From contig NW_026515497.1 in NCBI RefSeq assembly GCF_014898815.1, positions 806,001-870,000 of the forward strand: a stretch of DNA of 64,000 nucleotides. Reading direction: 5' to 3'. The stretch's first letter is position 1. Each line of letters starts with the position of its first letter. A program made the translations under genes and the position numbers. Below the pieces are notes generated by a model. It was not told the origin of the DNA. It saw nothing but the letters and a program-made list of their open reading frames with translations, and did not search any database. Positions 1 to 12,821 of this stretch are shown here, piece by piece. The DNA comes from Panonychus citri. Its lineage: Eukaryota; Arthropoda; Arachnida; Trombidiformes; Tetranychidae.

Positions 1-1545
1 CATCATGATTAATTCACGATTATTGTTGTTATTAGCATTGGATGATTTACTTTCACTTGGAGCTTTCATTGAGTAAATTTTATTCATCTTTGAGTCAATC
101 GTGTTGATCGGTGGCTGCGGCGACGGCGGTGTTAATATCGGACTATTGTTGATCTCAATTGGACCTTGGTCACTTGAGGTAAGTATCTCGTTCATTGTTA
201 ATGTTGGTTTATTTCCGATTCCGTCTAAAAAGTTAAACTTATTGGGAATTGACATACTTGTCTTATGTGCGACCAGGTCAGTTAATTGATTACCCACCGA
301 GTTAATTATTGAAGCTTTGGTTCCAGCGATACCATTTAATTTACTCTGTACCATATTAACCTTTGACCCAACTAGTCCACCGAATTTATTGCCGACATTG
401 GTCATCATGTTTTTCTTGCTGTTCCAAAGATTTTCAAATTTAGACTTTACCATGGTCACTTTTCCGTCTAACAGATTATCATCATATCCAAACTTTTTCC
501 GACTGAAAACCGTTTCATCTTCAATCGGCGTTGGTTGACCTGATCCAAGGGGAGATAATAGTCCACATGAACGACCCCAACACTGATCCAGTCCACAGAA
601 ACATCCGTTCATTTGTGAACAGTTCGACCCTTTACAGCCCATTTGATCGCAATAACATCCATCCGTCAGGTCGGCCACGGAATCTTCAGCGATATTTTCA
701 CTTGGTAGGATTGTTTTGATTTCATCGGAAATTTTCATGGAACTTGAATTGTTTGCTAAATTGAATAAGTTAAAAAGCGGATCAACCAAAAGGCCATTTG
801 ACGGTGTTTCCACTGGCGTTATTGACGGTGGGGTGGCCATCAAATTTTCCATAATTCCAGTTTCAACGGGAGAATCCAAACTACGATCAGTGTTTACCGA
901 TCTACTCGCTGGACAATTGTTACCCCAACAGATCCCGTTATCATCGTTACAAACACAACCATTAAGTTGATTACAAGCGTTCCCCCGACACCCAAGTGAA
1001 TCACAGAAACACCCACTTCGAATAGAAAGTGGCTTAGTTCTTACACCGCCATTTTTACCTCGAACTCGTTCACGATATCTGACAATTCGCTTCGTCGTTT
1101 GACTTCGAGTTGGATTCCTAATAGTCGCCTTTTTACCAGTCGAAGGTCGAGGGACCCGTCGAGGATTGATCATCATGTTCACTCGAGTTGTCGCACGGGA
1201 ACAGTCACAATAAACACTCGAAGCAGGACAATAACAACCCGACACATGCCAACCCGATTTCTTACCAGCCGTAGGTTTCTGTTCAAAACGGAAAGTTGCG
1301 ACAACCGCCGGTCGAATAGTCCGCTGTCGCTGTTGAATATTAGCCCGTCTAATTCCAGGTTGACTTCGAACTTTGGCCAAAGACCCATTAGAACCAAAAA
1401 TCGAACCCGTTAAACCATTAGGATAAACATAATACTCATTAATACCATCGTAATACTCTTGATGATGATTAACAGAAGTTGAATTGATTACATGGAAATC
1501 CTTTAGTATCCAAAACAAGAAAAGACTCAAACTGATTAAAAACAT
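1..1545 (-). CDS. Secreted Cys-rich repeat protein, 5' part (runs off window)
   Basis: One reading frame is open from the ATG at 1545 to base 1, at least 515 codons with no stop. The N-terminus (MFLISLSLFLFWILKDFHV) is a signal peptide. An in-frame TGA lies three codons upstream of the ATG, which supports this start. Two copies of a Cys module lie at residues about 179-211 and 297-327. Each begins CxCDxxGC, has NGCxC in the middle and ends CWGxxC, with matching spacing. A partial third module (CYCPASSVYCDC) lies near residues 97-108. Between them are basic Arg/Lys-rich and Ser/Pro-rich linkers. Residues about 355-430 hold degenerate repeats of roughly 20 residues built on motifs such as VxMVxSK and VGNKFGGLVGSK, which look amphipathic. 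I do not recognise the family. An extracellular disulfide-bonded product is inferred from the signal peptide and paired Cys. The 3' end is outside the window. Confidence 0.8.
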   Translation of the reverse strand, partial: MFLISLSLFLFWILKDFHVINSTSVNHHQEYYDGINEYYVYPNGLTGSIFGSNGSLAKVRSQPGIRRANIQQRQRTIRPAVVATFRFEQKPTAGKKSGWHVSGCYCPASSVYCDCSRATTRVNMMINPRRVPRPSTGKKATIRNPTRSQTTKRIVRYRERVRGKNGGVRTKPLSIRSGCFCDSLGCRGNACNQLNGCVCNDDNGICWGNNCPASRSVNTDRSLDSPVETGIMENLMATPPSITPVETPSNGLLVDPLFNLFNLANNSSSMKISDEIKTILPSENIAEDSVADLTDGCYCDQMGCKGSNCSQMNGCFCGLDQCWGRSCGLLSPLGSGQPTPIEDETVFSRKKFGYDDNLLDGKVTMVKSKFENLWNSKKNMMTNVGNKFGGLVGSKVNMVQSKLNGIAGTKASIINSVGNQLTDLVAHKTSMSIPNKFNFLDGIGNKPTLTMNEILTSSDQGPIEINNSPILTPPSPQPPINTIDSKMNKIYSMKAPSESKSSNANNNNNRELIMM

Positions 1546-3525
1546 TTCCAATCAACAATTAAAAGCTAATTGTTACCGTTAATCACTTTATAATCCATAT
1601 AATAATCACCTTAAAAGCTGATCAATATTAATCAAAAAACGATTAAAATAATAAATCAAAGTTTCCATGATTTAAAATGATAAGACAATTTGGAAACTTT
1701 GAAACATCCTAATCAACTTTTTGATTGTTACTGTTAACAATTTCTAATCTTCTTAATTGTTAATCCTTAATCAGGATGTTTTCCTAATTGTCTCTCTTTC
1801 TCTTCATAATTTTTAAAATCATCACAATTTAATAATTGTATTGTTATTTAATTGTGAGTGTTTCAGTCAACTGATTTATTTTCAATTTCTCTAAATTTTT
1901 TTTTTGTAAGAAACAAAGTAAATCAAAATAAATTGTGAGTTCTAATTGTGATCAAATGAGCTTAATTGTTGTCGCAACGATGCTTTTCAAGTTCATCATC
2001 AAGATAATCAATTGATCAGAATAAAGGAGAAAAATTAATTTCCATTCATTTCATTTTCTACCATTTTAATTGTTGTTAATTCACCTTAAACGGACTTGTC
2101 TAAATTATTAACGATTCCTTTAAACAATTAACTTAAATCGAGATGCTTTCTGATGATTACAATTAAAAATCATCTCAACCATTAACAATTAATTTCCATC
2201 CATTAATTTTGTTAAATTTAAACATTTGAAATAAACTTTCACTTACAATTAATTAACTTTTCTCATCACTAATTTGTTTCTTAATCAACAATCTCAATTG
2301 TTTTACTCTGATTAATCTGATTGTCTTAACGAACCTAATTAACAATTAACAATTATGATTACTGATAGGTAACATTTAGCAAACTAAGGAAGTGATTAAA
2401 TGAGAAAAAAAAGTCAATTCAGTTTCAGAACAATTAAAAAATTTTGTAACAATTTGATTGATTAAATTAATTTCTATTGATCAATTTTTTAATATAATTG
2501 TTTATTGGAATCACAATTAATTATTCAAGTATATAAATCAAATTGTTCATATAATTGTTGTGATTTTACAAAATTAATTTGCCAATTGATTGACAATTAA
2601 ACTAATTTAATTACATATCTACATCAATATATATTTACAGTAATTGTAATTGTGGTTTAATTAAAAACAATTGATGACCAATTTGTCCAGTGTTTTTGAT
2701 TGGATTGTCCAGTTGATCACAATTAGAAGATCAAAACAAATTAACTCAAGCAATTAATTTAATTTTCTCGGTATTAGTTTTTGGAGCTCTAATTAAATCC
2801 ACCAGCATTTGATTTTAATACTATTAAAAGTATTAATTAACTTGTAGAAATGAATCAGTCAATTGTTTGGGTTTACAATTAAATCGTGATTAATTCAATT
2901 AATCATGGCAGTTACTCCGTAATTGTTTCCATAATTATATAAGACTAATTAGATTTGATCAGTAAAAATAGTTGGTTAATTATTGTTATACTTTGACTAG
3001 GATTGTGGCTCTGGTTTTATATTACAATTTACAAATTGTGACTTTAAGGATTCCACTTGTGATTAAATTAAAATCAGGTAGATTTATTAATCTAGTTGGT
3101 TAATCAGTGATTAATTCCTATGATGAAAGAGAAATAAAAGTTTACAATTAGTTAATTGATAACGAGAAATGTGTAATCAAATTAACAAACCTTTTCGTCT
3201 TAAAATATTGAAGATCAGTTTAATTTTTGACTAATTGTTGTCATCTTTTAGTAGTTGAAAATAATAACGATGATAACAATTTAAACAGGATCAACACCGT
3301 CTAATCAATCCTGTTAATCTGATTAAGATGTTAATCCAAATAAGCGATTGATTAAGATTAAAGGGATAATTAACCAAATCATCGGAACAATTGATGAACC
3401 AGAATTTCGTCTCATCTTTGTATGTCTGAATGGAATAACTGTAAATTATACAAGACAATTAGTTAATTGTTGTGACAATTTTTCCCAAAGAATAGGATTA
3501 AAACAGAGAGAGAGGGTAATCCCTC
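1546..3525. other. AT-rich intergenic spacer
   Basis: About 2 kb separates two genes on the minus strand. It is full of caattaa/ttaattg words and has no ORF with coding character. It should hold the promoter of the gene reading from 1545 leftward and the 3' end of the gene ending near 3526. A short last exon of the latter could hide here, because its final recognised exon ends in a donor-like gtaagt. Confidence 0.5.
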
Positions 3526-6500
3526 TCAATTCAACTTACTTGAAGCGGGTTTAGGATTTTTCTTAGCCGGTGTATCAGCTTGGTACCAGTGGGGATTAGT
3601 GTCACCGTAGCCCAACATGGCGGGTGAGGGACGAGGGATATATTGAGGTAGAGCGGAAATTGGTTTAGTTGATAAAGTTTTCACCACCGGTGGAATTGAA
3701 GGTTTGTGATAAACGGAAGGTGACAATTTATCAGGTCTCGATTGCCAAGTGGGTCTATTCACAATGTACGAAGGTACCTGAGGAACACCTCGAGGACAGG
3801 CAGCTAATTGTAACAATAAGAATAGAAAATCAACAAATTAATTAATCATAATAATAATTGCAATCAATTCCTAATTAACTTTAAAGACAAAAGGACAAGA
3901 TAGATGGAGCTTGTTGTCCACAAAAGTTTCAATTGTTAAAAAGTTTGATGAATCAACTAAGAAGTTAAATTGTGAATAAACAATCAACTAATCAATTGAT
4001 AAACTAATATGATAATAAAAGGGAAAAGATGATAATTCTGTCAACTGAATTAATGGTAAAGTTAATTTAGAATAGAAAAAGTTGATGACAATCAAACAAG
4101 TTGAATTTTAAAGGTTCCTCTTAATTGTTTTGCTCCTCAATCATTTGATTTAAAAATCTCATCAAGTGTAATAATAGTAATTGGAATAAGCCAAGCATCA
4201 ATTTAAAGTCATTAAAGGTGAGTAATTAAGAAAGAAGAAATAACGAAAATGAAGCCAATCGAAGACAATTAAAGCTGATCAATAGCCGAACAATTAAATT
4301 ACCTTGTTTGATTATTTTCATTCCAATGGTGGTTGGATCATCACCTCGAATACAATTTTCTCCGGCTTCCCTTATATAAGCAACTTCCCCATTGTCCATG
4401 ATTTTACCAGCCTAGAAACAGAAGCAAAAAACAAACAGGAAAAGGAAATAAAGCAAAGAGAAAAGATAGAGAGAGAAAAAAAAATTAATGAAAACAATTA
4501 AAACTCTAAAAGTAACAATTAACTTACGAAACATTGATAACCAGTTGTATCTCTACGTTGAGTGAAGGTATAAAGGATTCCATCTTCTTCCCAATTACCA
4601 AGGCATCGATATTCACGTTCTGTAATTAAGAAAATGATGAGGACAACAACAAATTAGAACTTCATCTTTTTTTTTGTTCATTTAATGGAAAACAATAATG
4701 ACGATGATAATAATAGTGTCATGATGATAATGTTAATGATTCCATTCAGGGGAGAGATAGACACACACATTCATTGAGAAAGATTGAGTTTAAGAATGGG
4801 ATTTAAAGGTCAACTTCCGGAAACAAGTTTGAATAATATAAATAAATAAAAAAAGGTAACATTAAGATGACCGGAATTAGTTTGACTGGTTGGTTGGTTA
4901 AGGAACCAAGAATTAGCTGAATAGTTTAGTAAGGGAAAAAAATAATCAGATAGTTAACTGAATGTGAATGTGAATGTGTATGTGATTTAAAGGGATTGTT
5001 AAATCCAACGAACCATTCAATGTAATTAAGATTGAAATCTATCTTGTCAACAATCAACAAATGATCAAACTAAATTAACGTATTTGGTACGTTGATTAAA
5101 CAAAAAAATATATCCAACACATACAGTAAATAATATGCTTGGATCGGTCAATGATTATGATGGAAACATTTATACAGATTAAGATTAAGAGATAATCATT
5201 TCCAAGAGAAACTAATCTTAATAATAATCATCAACATCAGAATAATGATAAGTAACAATCAAAATAATAACAATCGAAAAAGTTAATCAAGTTGAATAAT
5301 GAAAACAACAAGAGGACGAAAAAGTTTCCAATCAGTTAGAACCGTTAGAACCACGAATCATATTAACTCGATTATAATGATAACAATTTAGAAAACTATT
5401 GATAAGATTAACTAATCAAGAAGAGAAAAAGTTGTTCTTTTTTTGTAAATTACGATTAGAAAATATAATTAGAACTATTAGTTTCGAATTGGAATCTCAT
5501 TGATGAAGGAAATTCATTTTTTTCTCTCAGGAAATTTACTTGTTACATGTTAGTAAATTGACCAATATAATAATAGAACGAGAGAAATTCATCACTTTTT
5601 TACCTTTAATAGAAAAGAATCTTTGTTGTTTTTTTTCTGTAAATTCTATTCTATTCTATTCTATTTTATATTCTATTATCATCTTCATCTCCACCTTCAC
5701 CTTTGTGCTGGTTGGTGATGAAGTTTTCTATTCTCTTCCTACTTCAATATCTTCATCTCTCATCTTTTCAAGTTTTTACTTTTTCTTTTTGATGGGAAAT
5801 GTTTATGGTAAATGTTATTTACCTTCAAAAACATGAGATCGATTCTCACAGCTTGAAACTGAATGGAACATTATATCAGGATTATTACAATCAGATGAAA
5901 CTTTGGCACAAAATCCAGATTCACCAGGAGATGCTACAGGAACAACACCAGTATAATCACCGGTAATTGGACATGGAGTTTGTGTGGAAACGATTTTACC
6001 TGTTGGTTGAAAGAGATGGAGAAAGATGTAGATAAATATATGACAATTAGTTGATTTAGATGTAGATTGACTAATTTTATTTCGTATCATCAACTTACGT
6101 CCTTGGGTAATCCAGTTCTTGGAAGTGAAATGTTGATCATCACATAAATTTCCCAAAAAGTTAGAACTTGATTTAGAACCAAATTGAAATTCGAGTATAT
6201 TTGTTGATCGACGTTTCATCCAAACGCAGGTATAAAATGAATCACCACTGAAAACATTGTAACAATTAACAGATAATTAGATTTACATGATACATCATAC
6301 AAAACTGATTGAGTTTAATTAAGACAAAAATTTGTATCAATCTTTTTTTTTATATTTCAAATCATTTCTATTATAAAAATAGTTAACTGTGAAAGTTAAA
6401 TTGTATTAATATAGCAAATCAAATTAACTAAATAATGATCCATGTCCAATAAGCTAAAATGATTAAGATTAAGAAAAAAAAATTAACGGTTTTTGGAAAG

Positions 6501-9500
6501 TAATCAATGAAAAAGTGATTAAACTTTAATCTCTAATCAAGTCACTGACCGAGAAATCAATCCAAACAGTTAATAGCTAATAATTAATCTGATTAGTGAT
6601 TAAAAAAAAATAAATACAATCATTTCTCTCTCTATGCACAATCAACTGATTGTTAAGCCAATTAAGATTGAAATATGAGTTGAATATGTTTATGGAAAAC
6701 AAGTCAATTCAATTAACTTACCATTGGGAAGTTGAATGGACAATGAATCTATCGTTGGGTGTATTGGTTTGTCTCATGATACATTTAGATGCTAATGTCC
6801 GGTAATTGTTGACCACATCTTTGAATTTAAATTGATTGCCCTCAACACGAGCCCGTTCCCATTTACCTTGAGTCCACTCGGGAAAGCGGCATTTAACACT
6901 ATCCGAGAGCAAATAAGATCGGCTATTAACTTTCTCAGGAATTACTGGTAATTAGAGATGAAGAAATAAATAAATAAATTAGTTAATGATTTAAAGGAAT
7001 TTACTAATTACAAATTCAAAGTAATTCATCAACAAACAACAACCACAACAACAGAATCAACAATCAAATCAATCTCAAGTTGTTGTAATTAAAGAAATAC
7101 AAAATTAAACATATCCTTTAACACTAATCTAAATATTTTCACAGTTGAAAGTTAATCAAATTAACCATGGTGATTGTTGGTAAATTGTTTATCTTTAATT
7201 ATTTAAATCAATTACTTACTTGGAGTTAATGTAAATGTCTCGTAACCCGATTTAGCGTTAATTAGATTGGTAAGACAGGTTGAATCAGATGATAGAGAGA
7301 CATAAACTTGACCAGTGGTCACATTTTCCCGATACAACTGGAATATAGAAATAGAAGACAATTAGTTAATCACTAATTAGTAAATCCAATTGATTGAAAA
7401 TCAACAGTTGATTTGATAATCTGATCATTAGATTGATCAATTTGTCCCTTTCTCCATATTCAAACCAACACCCATGTTTATTTGCCCATAGAAACAAGTG
7501 ATTAACAAATTTTCCCGCTAATCTAATTAATTGTTGTTAACCTTGTGAAAACACAATCAACAACAATAAGTCCAATTACCCAATATCAAACTGGTAATTG
7601 ATTAACAACGGAAATGTCGTTAAATTGTTAATACTTTCAATTATGTTAACGGGTTAAAAAAGCAATAAGATTAATAGATTTGATCAAAATTAATGTTTCT
7701 CTTTAAGGAAAACAGAACTTTTTTTATCATGAAAATCATCATCATCATGATAAAGATATCAGAAGAAAAAAAAACAGCAAAAATGATGGAAACAAATTGA
7801 TTCAAGTTAATAATCAAGATATACAGACATCACAATTTAATCATTTGACTGGAGATGGTTATATGTATGTGTCAACAATCAACTGGTAATAATAATCAAA
7901 GGCAATCAAGATGATGAGGCAAAAAGAAATCAAGATTAAGTAGATTGATAGAGCGAGTGAGAGAGTGAGAGAGTTGTTAATGGTCAACACAGCGGATTCA
8001 ATGGTAGTAATAAATGGTAATAGATTTACAACTACTAAAGAAATCATTCAATCGATTAATTTGATGGAAAGAGAGATAAAATTCAGTGTAAATTGAGAAA
8101 TTCCTAGTTACTACTCAACCGGTAAGTCAGCATCATCTCCATCCTCATCTTCACTCTAATCATTTTTTATTTCTCTCTCTCTCTCTCATCTACTAAATGA
8201 TCAATTTGAAATTTCTCCTTGGTTAATCTGTACACAGAAAACAACATCAATTGAATTGATCAACATCACTTTTTACGAGTTGGTTAAAGTTTATTTGATA
8301 ATCAGAGAGAGAGAGAGAGAAAGTATCTAAAAGGAAGATGCTGATTATCATGGCGAAAAAGGAAATTACTTCAAGACCTTCAAAACTCTGTAGAGTTTCA
8401 ACTTTCAACCATAAAGAGCCCAAAGCAATAAAAGGAGGAAAGAATATACTTGTTATATGTAAGCCGAAATTGGGATAAAAGCGAAAAAAGAAAACAGGAT
8501 TGGTCTATGAGAAAAGAATAAACCTGAAGAATGAGAGAGAGAGAAAGAGAGAAAAAAAGTTCTATTTCAATAGTTAACATTGTAGAAGAATTAAAATTAC
8601 CAATAATTTATGATTAACTTTGATTATGGTGGAAAGAGCGAGGAAACGCCTTAGACGATAAACAATCTTGTTCCGATTTAGTTTCCAAATAAACACCAAC
8701 ACTCAAGAGATGGAAAATAAATCAACACCAATCGTTAATATTGACAATTAACTCGATATCCTTTTCCAATCAAGTATCATAATCAATTGAGTAACAATTT
8801 GACAATTTAACAATAACTTGTTAACAAACTAGAATCCTCATCAACAAATGAACAGTTAATAAAGTTGATCAACAGAATTGAAATCAAAAGAAATGAATCA
8901 ACAAGTAAAAAAAAAACTCTGTATAATAATAAACACAATTAAAGTAATATAATTGATAAATTGACCATAAATTGATTGAAACTATAACTAAATTAAAAAG
9001 GAGGAGAGAAGGTGAAACAATTAAAGGTTGGAAGAGAGGAAATGAATTTACAATAAGACAATATAAGAATATGGTTATCATGGTTATATGAATATCAACA
9101 CAATTAGATAACAATAAAGGTTAAATTGGGAATCATGGCTCATCATGATGCGGATGATAATGATAATGATGATGATGATGATGGTTGATTATCATCATCA
9201 ATAATAATAATCGGCTTTTCTTTGTATAATATCAACTTAACAAAGTGTATAAACTTTTTTTTCTCAATAGAAAAGTTAATTTGAAAGAGAGAAGAAGAAG
9301 AAAAAAAAAATGAATATAAGTCTATCTGAATATCTCTCAGGGTGTTTCATGTTTATACGCATTTAAAGGTTAAAAAGCATAACCAAATCACAGAGAGGAA
9401 ATAAGCATCTCAAGGAGTAAAATGTTATTTCACTCTCACTACGATAAAAACCATAATCAAGCTCATCATCATTCTCATCATCATAATCATCATCATTTAC

Positions 9501-11840
9501 CTGGTTCCTTGATTGACAATAATGCACCATTCATATTTATTTTCAATCAATTATATGAATTATCTTATCATCTTCAAACAAGGTTAGAAGGTGTTCTCAG
9601 TGGGAGATGATAATTCATCTTGTTTATTGTATAATCTTTATCCATGATAATATCGCCTCATGATAACTTTTTAGTTATTTCAACGGAAATGCTCATGTTA
9701 ATTAATATTCAACTATTTTTCGTATGTTATTTATATATGAAATACAAAATCAAGTAATTGAATATTAAATAACGAGAAAAAAAAGGCAAGGCCTCGAAAT
9801 GCTGATGATGATGATGAAGATAATGATGAGGATGAGGATGAGGATGAAAGAGAGACTTATGATGATTGCAATTCTAACGAACCCTTAATGTTCATTTGGA
9901 CTTTTTTTTTTCTTCTCTTCACTTTTTCTTCCTCCTCTTCCATAGAGATATTATTTAACCCTCGACATTGGATGAGGAGAGATGATGAAGTAAACTTCCT
10001 GTCTCCTTTTTCACCTTTGTCATTTTCCTCTTATTCTCATCATCATCATCGTCAACCCATTTCCGTTTGTTACAGTTGATGGAGATAAAGATGATGATAA
10101 AAAGGATGATGGAATAATAAACATGGAAACAATAATTTTCTCTTTTATCATTATCGATATTCTACTTACACCACATCGATATTTAGGTCGATTTTTGGGT
10201 TCTGAAAGGTCCATCAGAGCGATATAACGATCGCCTCCCACTATGGGATTGTCCCAATCGCCTAAGCATTGGAATTGTATTACTGTTGATGGAGAAAAAA
10301 AAGAAAAAGAAAAAAAAATTATCAATAACAGAAAAAGGAAATTGATTTATTATTATCAATGGAAAATTAATTGTTATTATCAACTGATCAGTTGATTTAA
10401 TTGCTGGTTGATGCGTTCATTTGCTGATCTCTTATATCTTTGTTTTGGCTTTTAAATTGTTTCGAATCACAGTTAATTTAAATGATAATGGAAAAAGTTT
10501 AACTAAATTAAATTAACTATTGTTATTGTTAGTTAACTTACTTAATCATTTACATATTATCATCGTTAGGGAAGCAAACTAAAGGTAACTAACTAATCAT
10601 TATTATTAATGATTAAGTTTCTTGGTTTGCTCAATGGAAATTAATTAACTTTTTTCTAACCTTTTTCTAAATATTAACAATTAAATTTAAACGAAAAGAA
10701 AACAAAATAATATCATAATTCACTGAATTAAGTTAACCAAGAAAATGGTGAATTCTAATCATTTGAAAAGTTATTTACTCTTTTCAGTTAATTATCATTT
10801 TCATGGTGATAGTTGGAAAGTAGTAAATTGTATTCTAAATGATTAATTGTTTCGATTAATGTTTTGATTGTTATTTCACTGGACTAACAGGTAGGTAAGT
10901 GAACCTTTTAGAGTAATAATCATGTTAATTGTTAATTACCTTGATCGGGAATAGATTGACATCTACGGAAATGGGCTGAGAGTATATTTCCTTTTGGACA
11001 ATTAGATAAATCCGATGGTAATGAGTTACATTGATTTCGTCCATTGTTTGTTGTATAAGTGAATTTATATCGACCATTAATTGGACAGAAAACTTTATCA
11101 ATCGATTGATTAATTGATTCATTCACTTCTTTACCTGTAATTACATAGACAGAGAGTAAGATGAGAGAGAGATAAGATGATGAATATATATTATGAGAAA
11201 TTTAAAGTTACATCATCAATTGTGTGTAATAATTAATCTGATTTGATGAAGATAATTTTTTATAATCTAACTGTATAATTAGAAAGTTAATAGTTAATCA
11301 ATTGCGAAACCTTAAAATGTCACCAATGAGAGAAAAGCTTTTGAATCCTTTTAAGATTAACTATTTACATTGGATTAACATTAATCAACGACAATAAATG
11401 ATGAGGTAAATATTATCATTGGATGGAGAGAGAGAGAGAGAGATACGAATTCCTTATCAATTGTGTATCTACAGAAAACTATTTCTTTGTTGGAAATTGT
11501 TTGATAGTAAAGGTAAGTGATAGAGAGAAAAGGTAAAGTTGTAAGGTGCCAATAATGTTAGGGGACAATGAATACAAACAGGAAAAGGAGGGTTAGGTTT
11601 AGGGTTCCCTCTTTCCCATAGAGGCTTTCAAGTCACTTTTTTTGGCTTTTCTCTCTCCAGGTAAGGTGAATATATGAAGAAAAAGAAGAAAAAAAAAGCA
11701 AAAAATGTTCTAATACATAAATGGACAGGTTTTCATCGGTGAGAAAGATACCTGACATTGTGTTTATATGGAAAAAGGTGAAAATTTTTGACAACAATAC
11801 GAGGAGATTATCATTTTATCAATGGTAGTTAATGATGAAG

Positions 11841-11903
<63 letters not shown>

Positions 11904-12588
11904 GACAGTTAAGGTATTTTGCCCTTTTGTCTTTGAATGTTTATCTTCATTATCTTGCTGATTATTATCACTGATCAATTGATGATGAGATTGAAAAGAT
12001 GATTGATTGTTAATTAGTTGATAACTTACGATATAAAACAAATTGATTTGTCGATTTATTTTCTTTAATTGTTTTATCGGTGGGACATGTTGCTCTTGCT
12101 GCTTCTTCGGTGGTGAAACACAATTCTAATCCAGCAGAATGGATTTGAAGGATATTCGATGTTTTCAGAGAAAAGTGAAAACATCTCATACAATTTTCAG
12201 TTCCATCTTTAAGGATAACATTGGCTCCTTCTCTTTTATGACATGATCCCCATGGTGGAATAGCGTCCGATTCAATGGTTAACTCGGAGTAAGTCACTTC
12301 TCCGAAAACTGAACCTGAGGAACTCGAGGTTGATCCTTGTTGTTGTTTTTGGGGCACAATTGATGGTAGAGATGAAGGTCGAGAAAGAGATGATGATGAT
12401 GACGACGATGACGATGGAGATGTTGGTGAACCTGAAGATAATGCTGATGATGGCGATGGTTGCATCATAAATGTACCTTGATACTCTATGGGAAAGTAAC
12501 AGGTACATGAATATCCAGTGATTTGATATGTCAGGTAGACAAGAAGAAATTTGTTGAGAAAAAGTAAAAAATGTCTAATTAATTCCAT
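3526..12588 (-). CDS. Secreted multi-Cys protein, ten exons, DUF7042-7045-like
   Basis: Exons in transcript order: 12588-12030, 11134-10940, 10282-10170, 7337-7220, 6944-6722, 6247-6099, 5999-5823, 4619-4528, 4411-4303, 3803-3526. All junctions are GT-AG and the phases match, giving about 670 residues. Residues 1-25 are a signal peptide. Next come CYFPIEYQGTF at about 30-40, a Ser/Pro-rich insert at about 44-90, and a Cys block with WGSCHKR, NCMRCFHF and EEAARATCP. A second block (CPINGRYKF, QCLGDWDN, YRCG) spans exons 2-4. A third (CRFPEWTQGKWE, then GDSFYTCVWMKRRS and NILEFQFG) spans exons 5-6. A fourth (CPITGDYTG, SGFCAKVSSDCNNP, then YRCLGNWEEDG) spans exons 7-8. From memory this order resembles the uncharacterised arthropod secreted family annotated with DUF7042-7045; a domain search should confirm it. 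Function is unknown. The last exon stops at TGA 3526-3528, but gtaagt at 3539 could splice onward. Confidence 0.75.
11844..11901. repeat. (GA)n microsatellite in intron 1 of the ten-exon gene
   Basis: About 29 uninterrupted GA units lie just downstream of the first coding exon of the minus-strand secreted gene. On the transcript it is a CU tract, but it is near the donor side and so is not an acceptor tract. Confidence 0.95.
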
Positions 12589-12781
12589 TGGTATTTGAAC
12601 ACAGGTAAATCACACACACAGAGAATAAACAAAATTTCAAACAGGTAAACAATTTACTAAGAAATGGAAAAAAGTAAAAAAAATCAAATGGTAAATCACT
12701 TTACTGTTGTACTTTATTTCGTTAGTGATGTTACCTTGCAAAGCTAAAGCTACTTTGATGATTGAGAGACTTTCAACTTTA

Positions 12782-12783
<2 letters not shown>

Positions 12784-12818
<35 letters not shown>
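12784..12818. repeat. (CT)n microsatellite upstream of the ten-exon gene
   Basis: A pure CT run about 200 bp 5' of the start codon of the minus-strand secreted gene. It reads as GA on that gene's sense strand, so a GA-tract promoter element is possible but unproven. Confidence 0.9.

Positions 12819-12821
<3 letters not shown>

Noticed and set aside
1179..1397. 72-codon ORF and plus-strand ORFs within 101-1413
   Set aside because: Shadows of the long minus-strand frame open from 1545 to 1, which has a signal peptide and repeated Cys modules.
11590..11612. ggttaggtttagggttccc
   Set aside because: Irregular and short; not a telomeric array.
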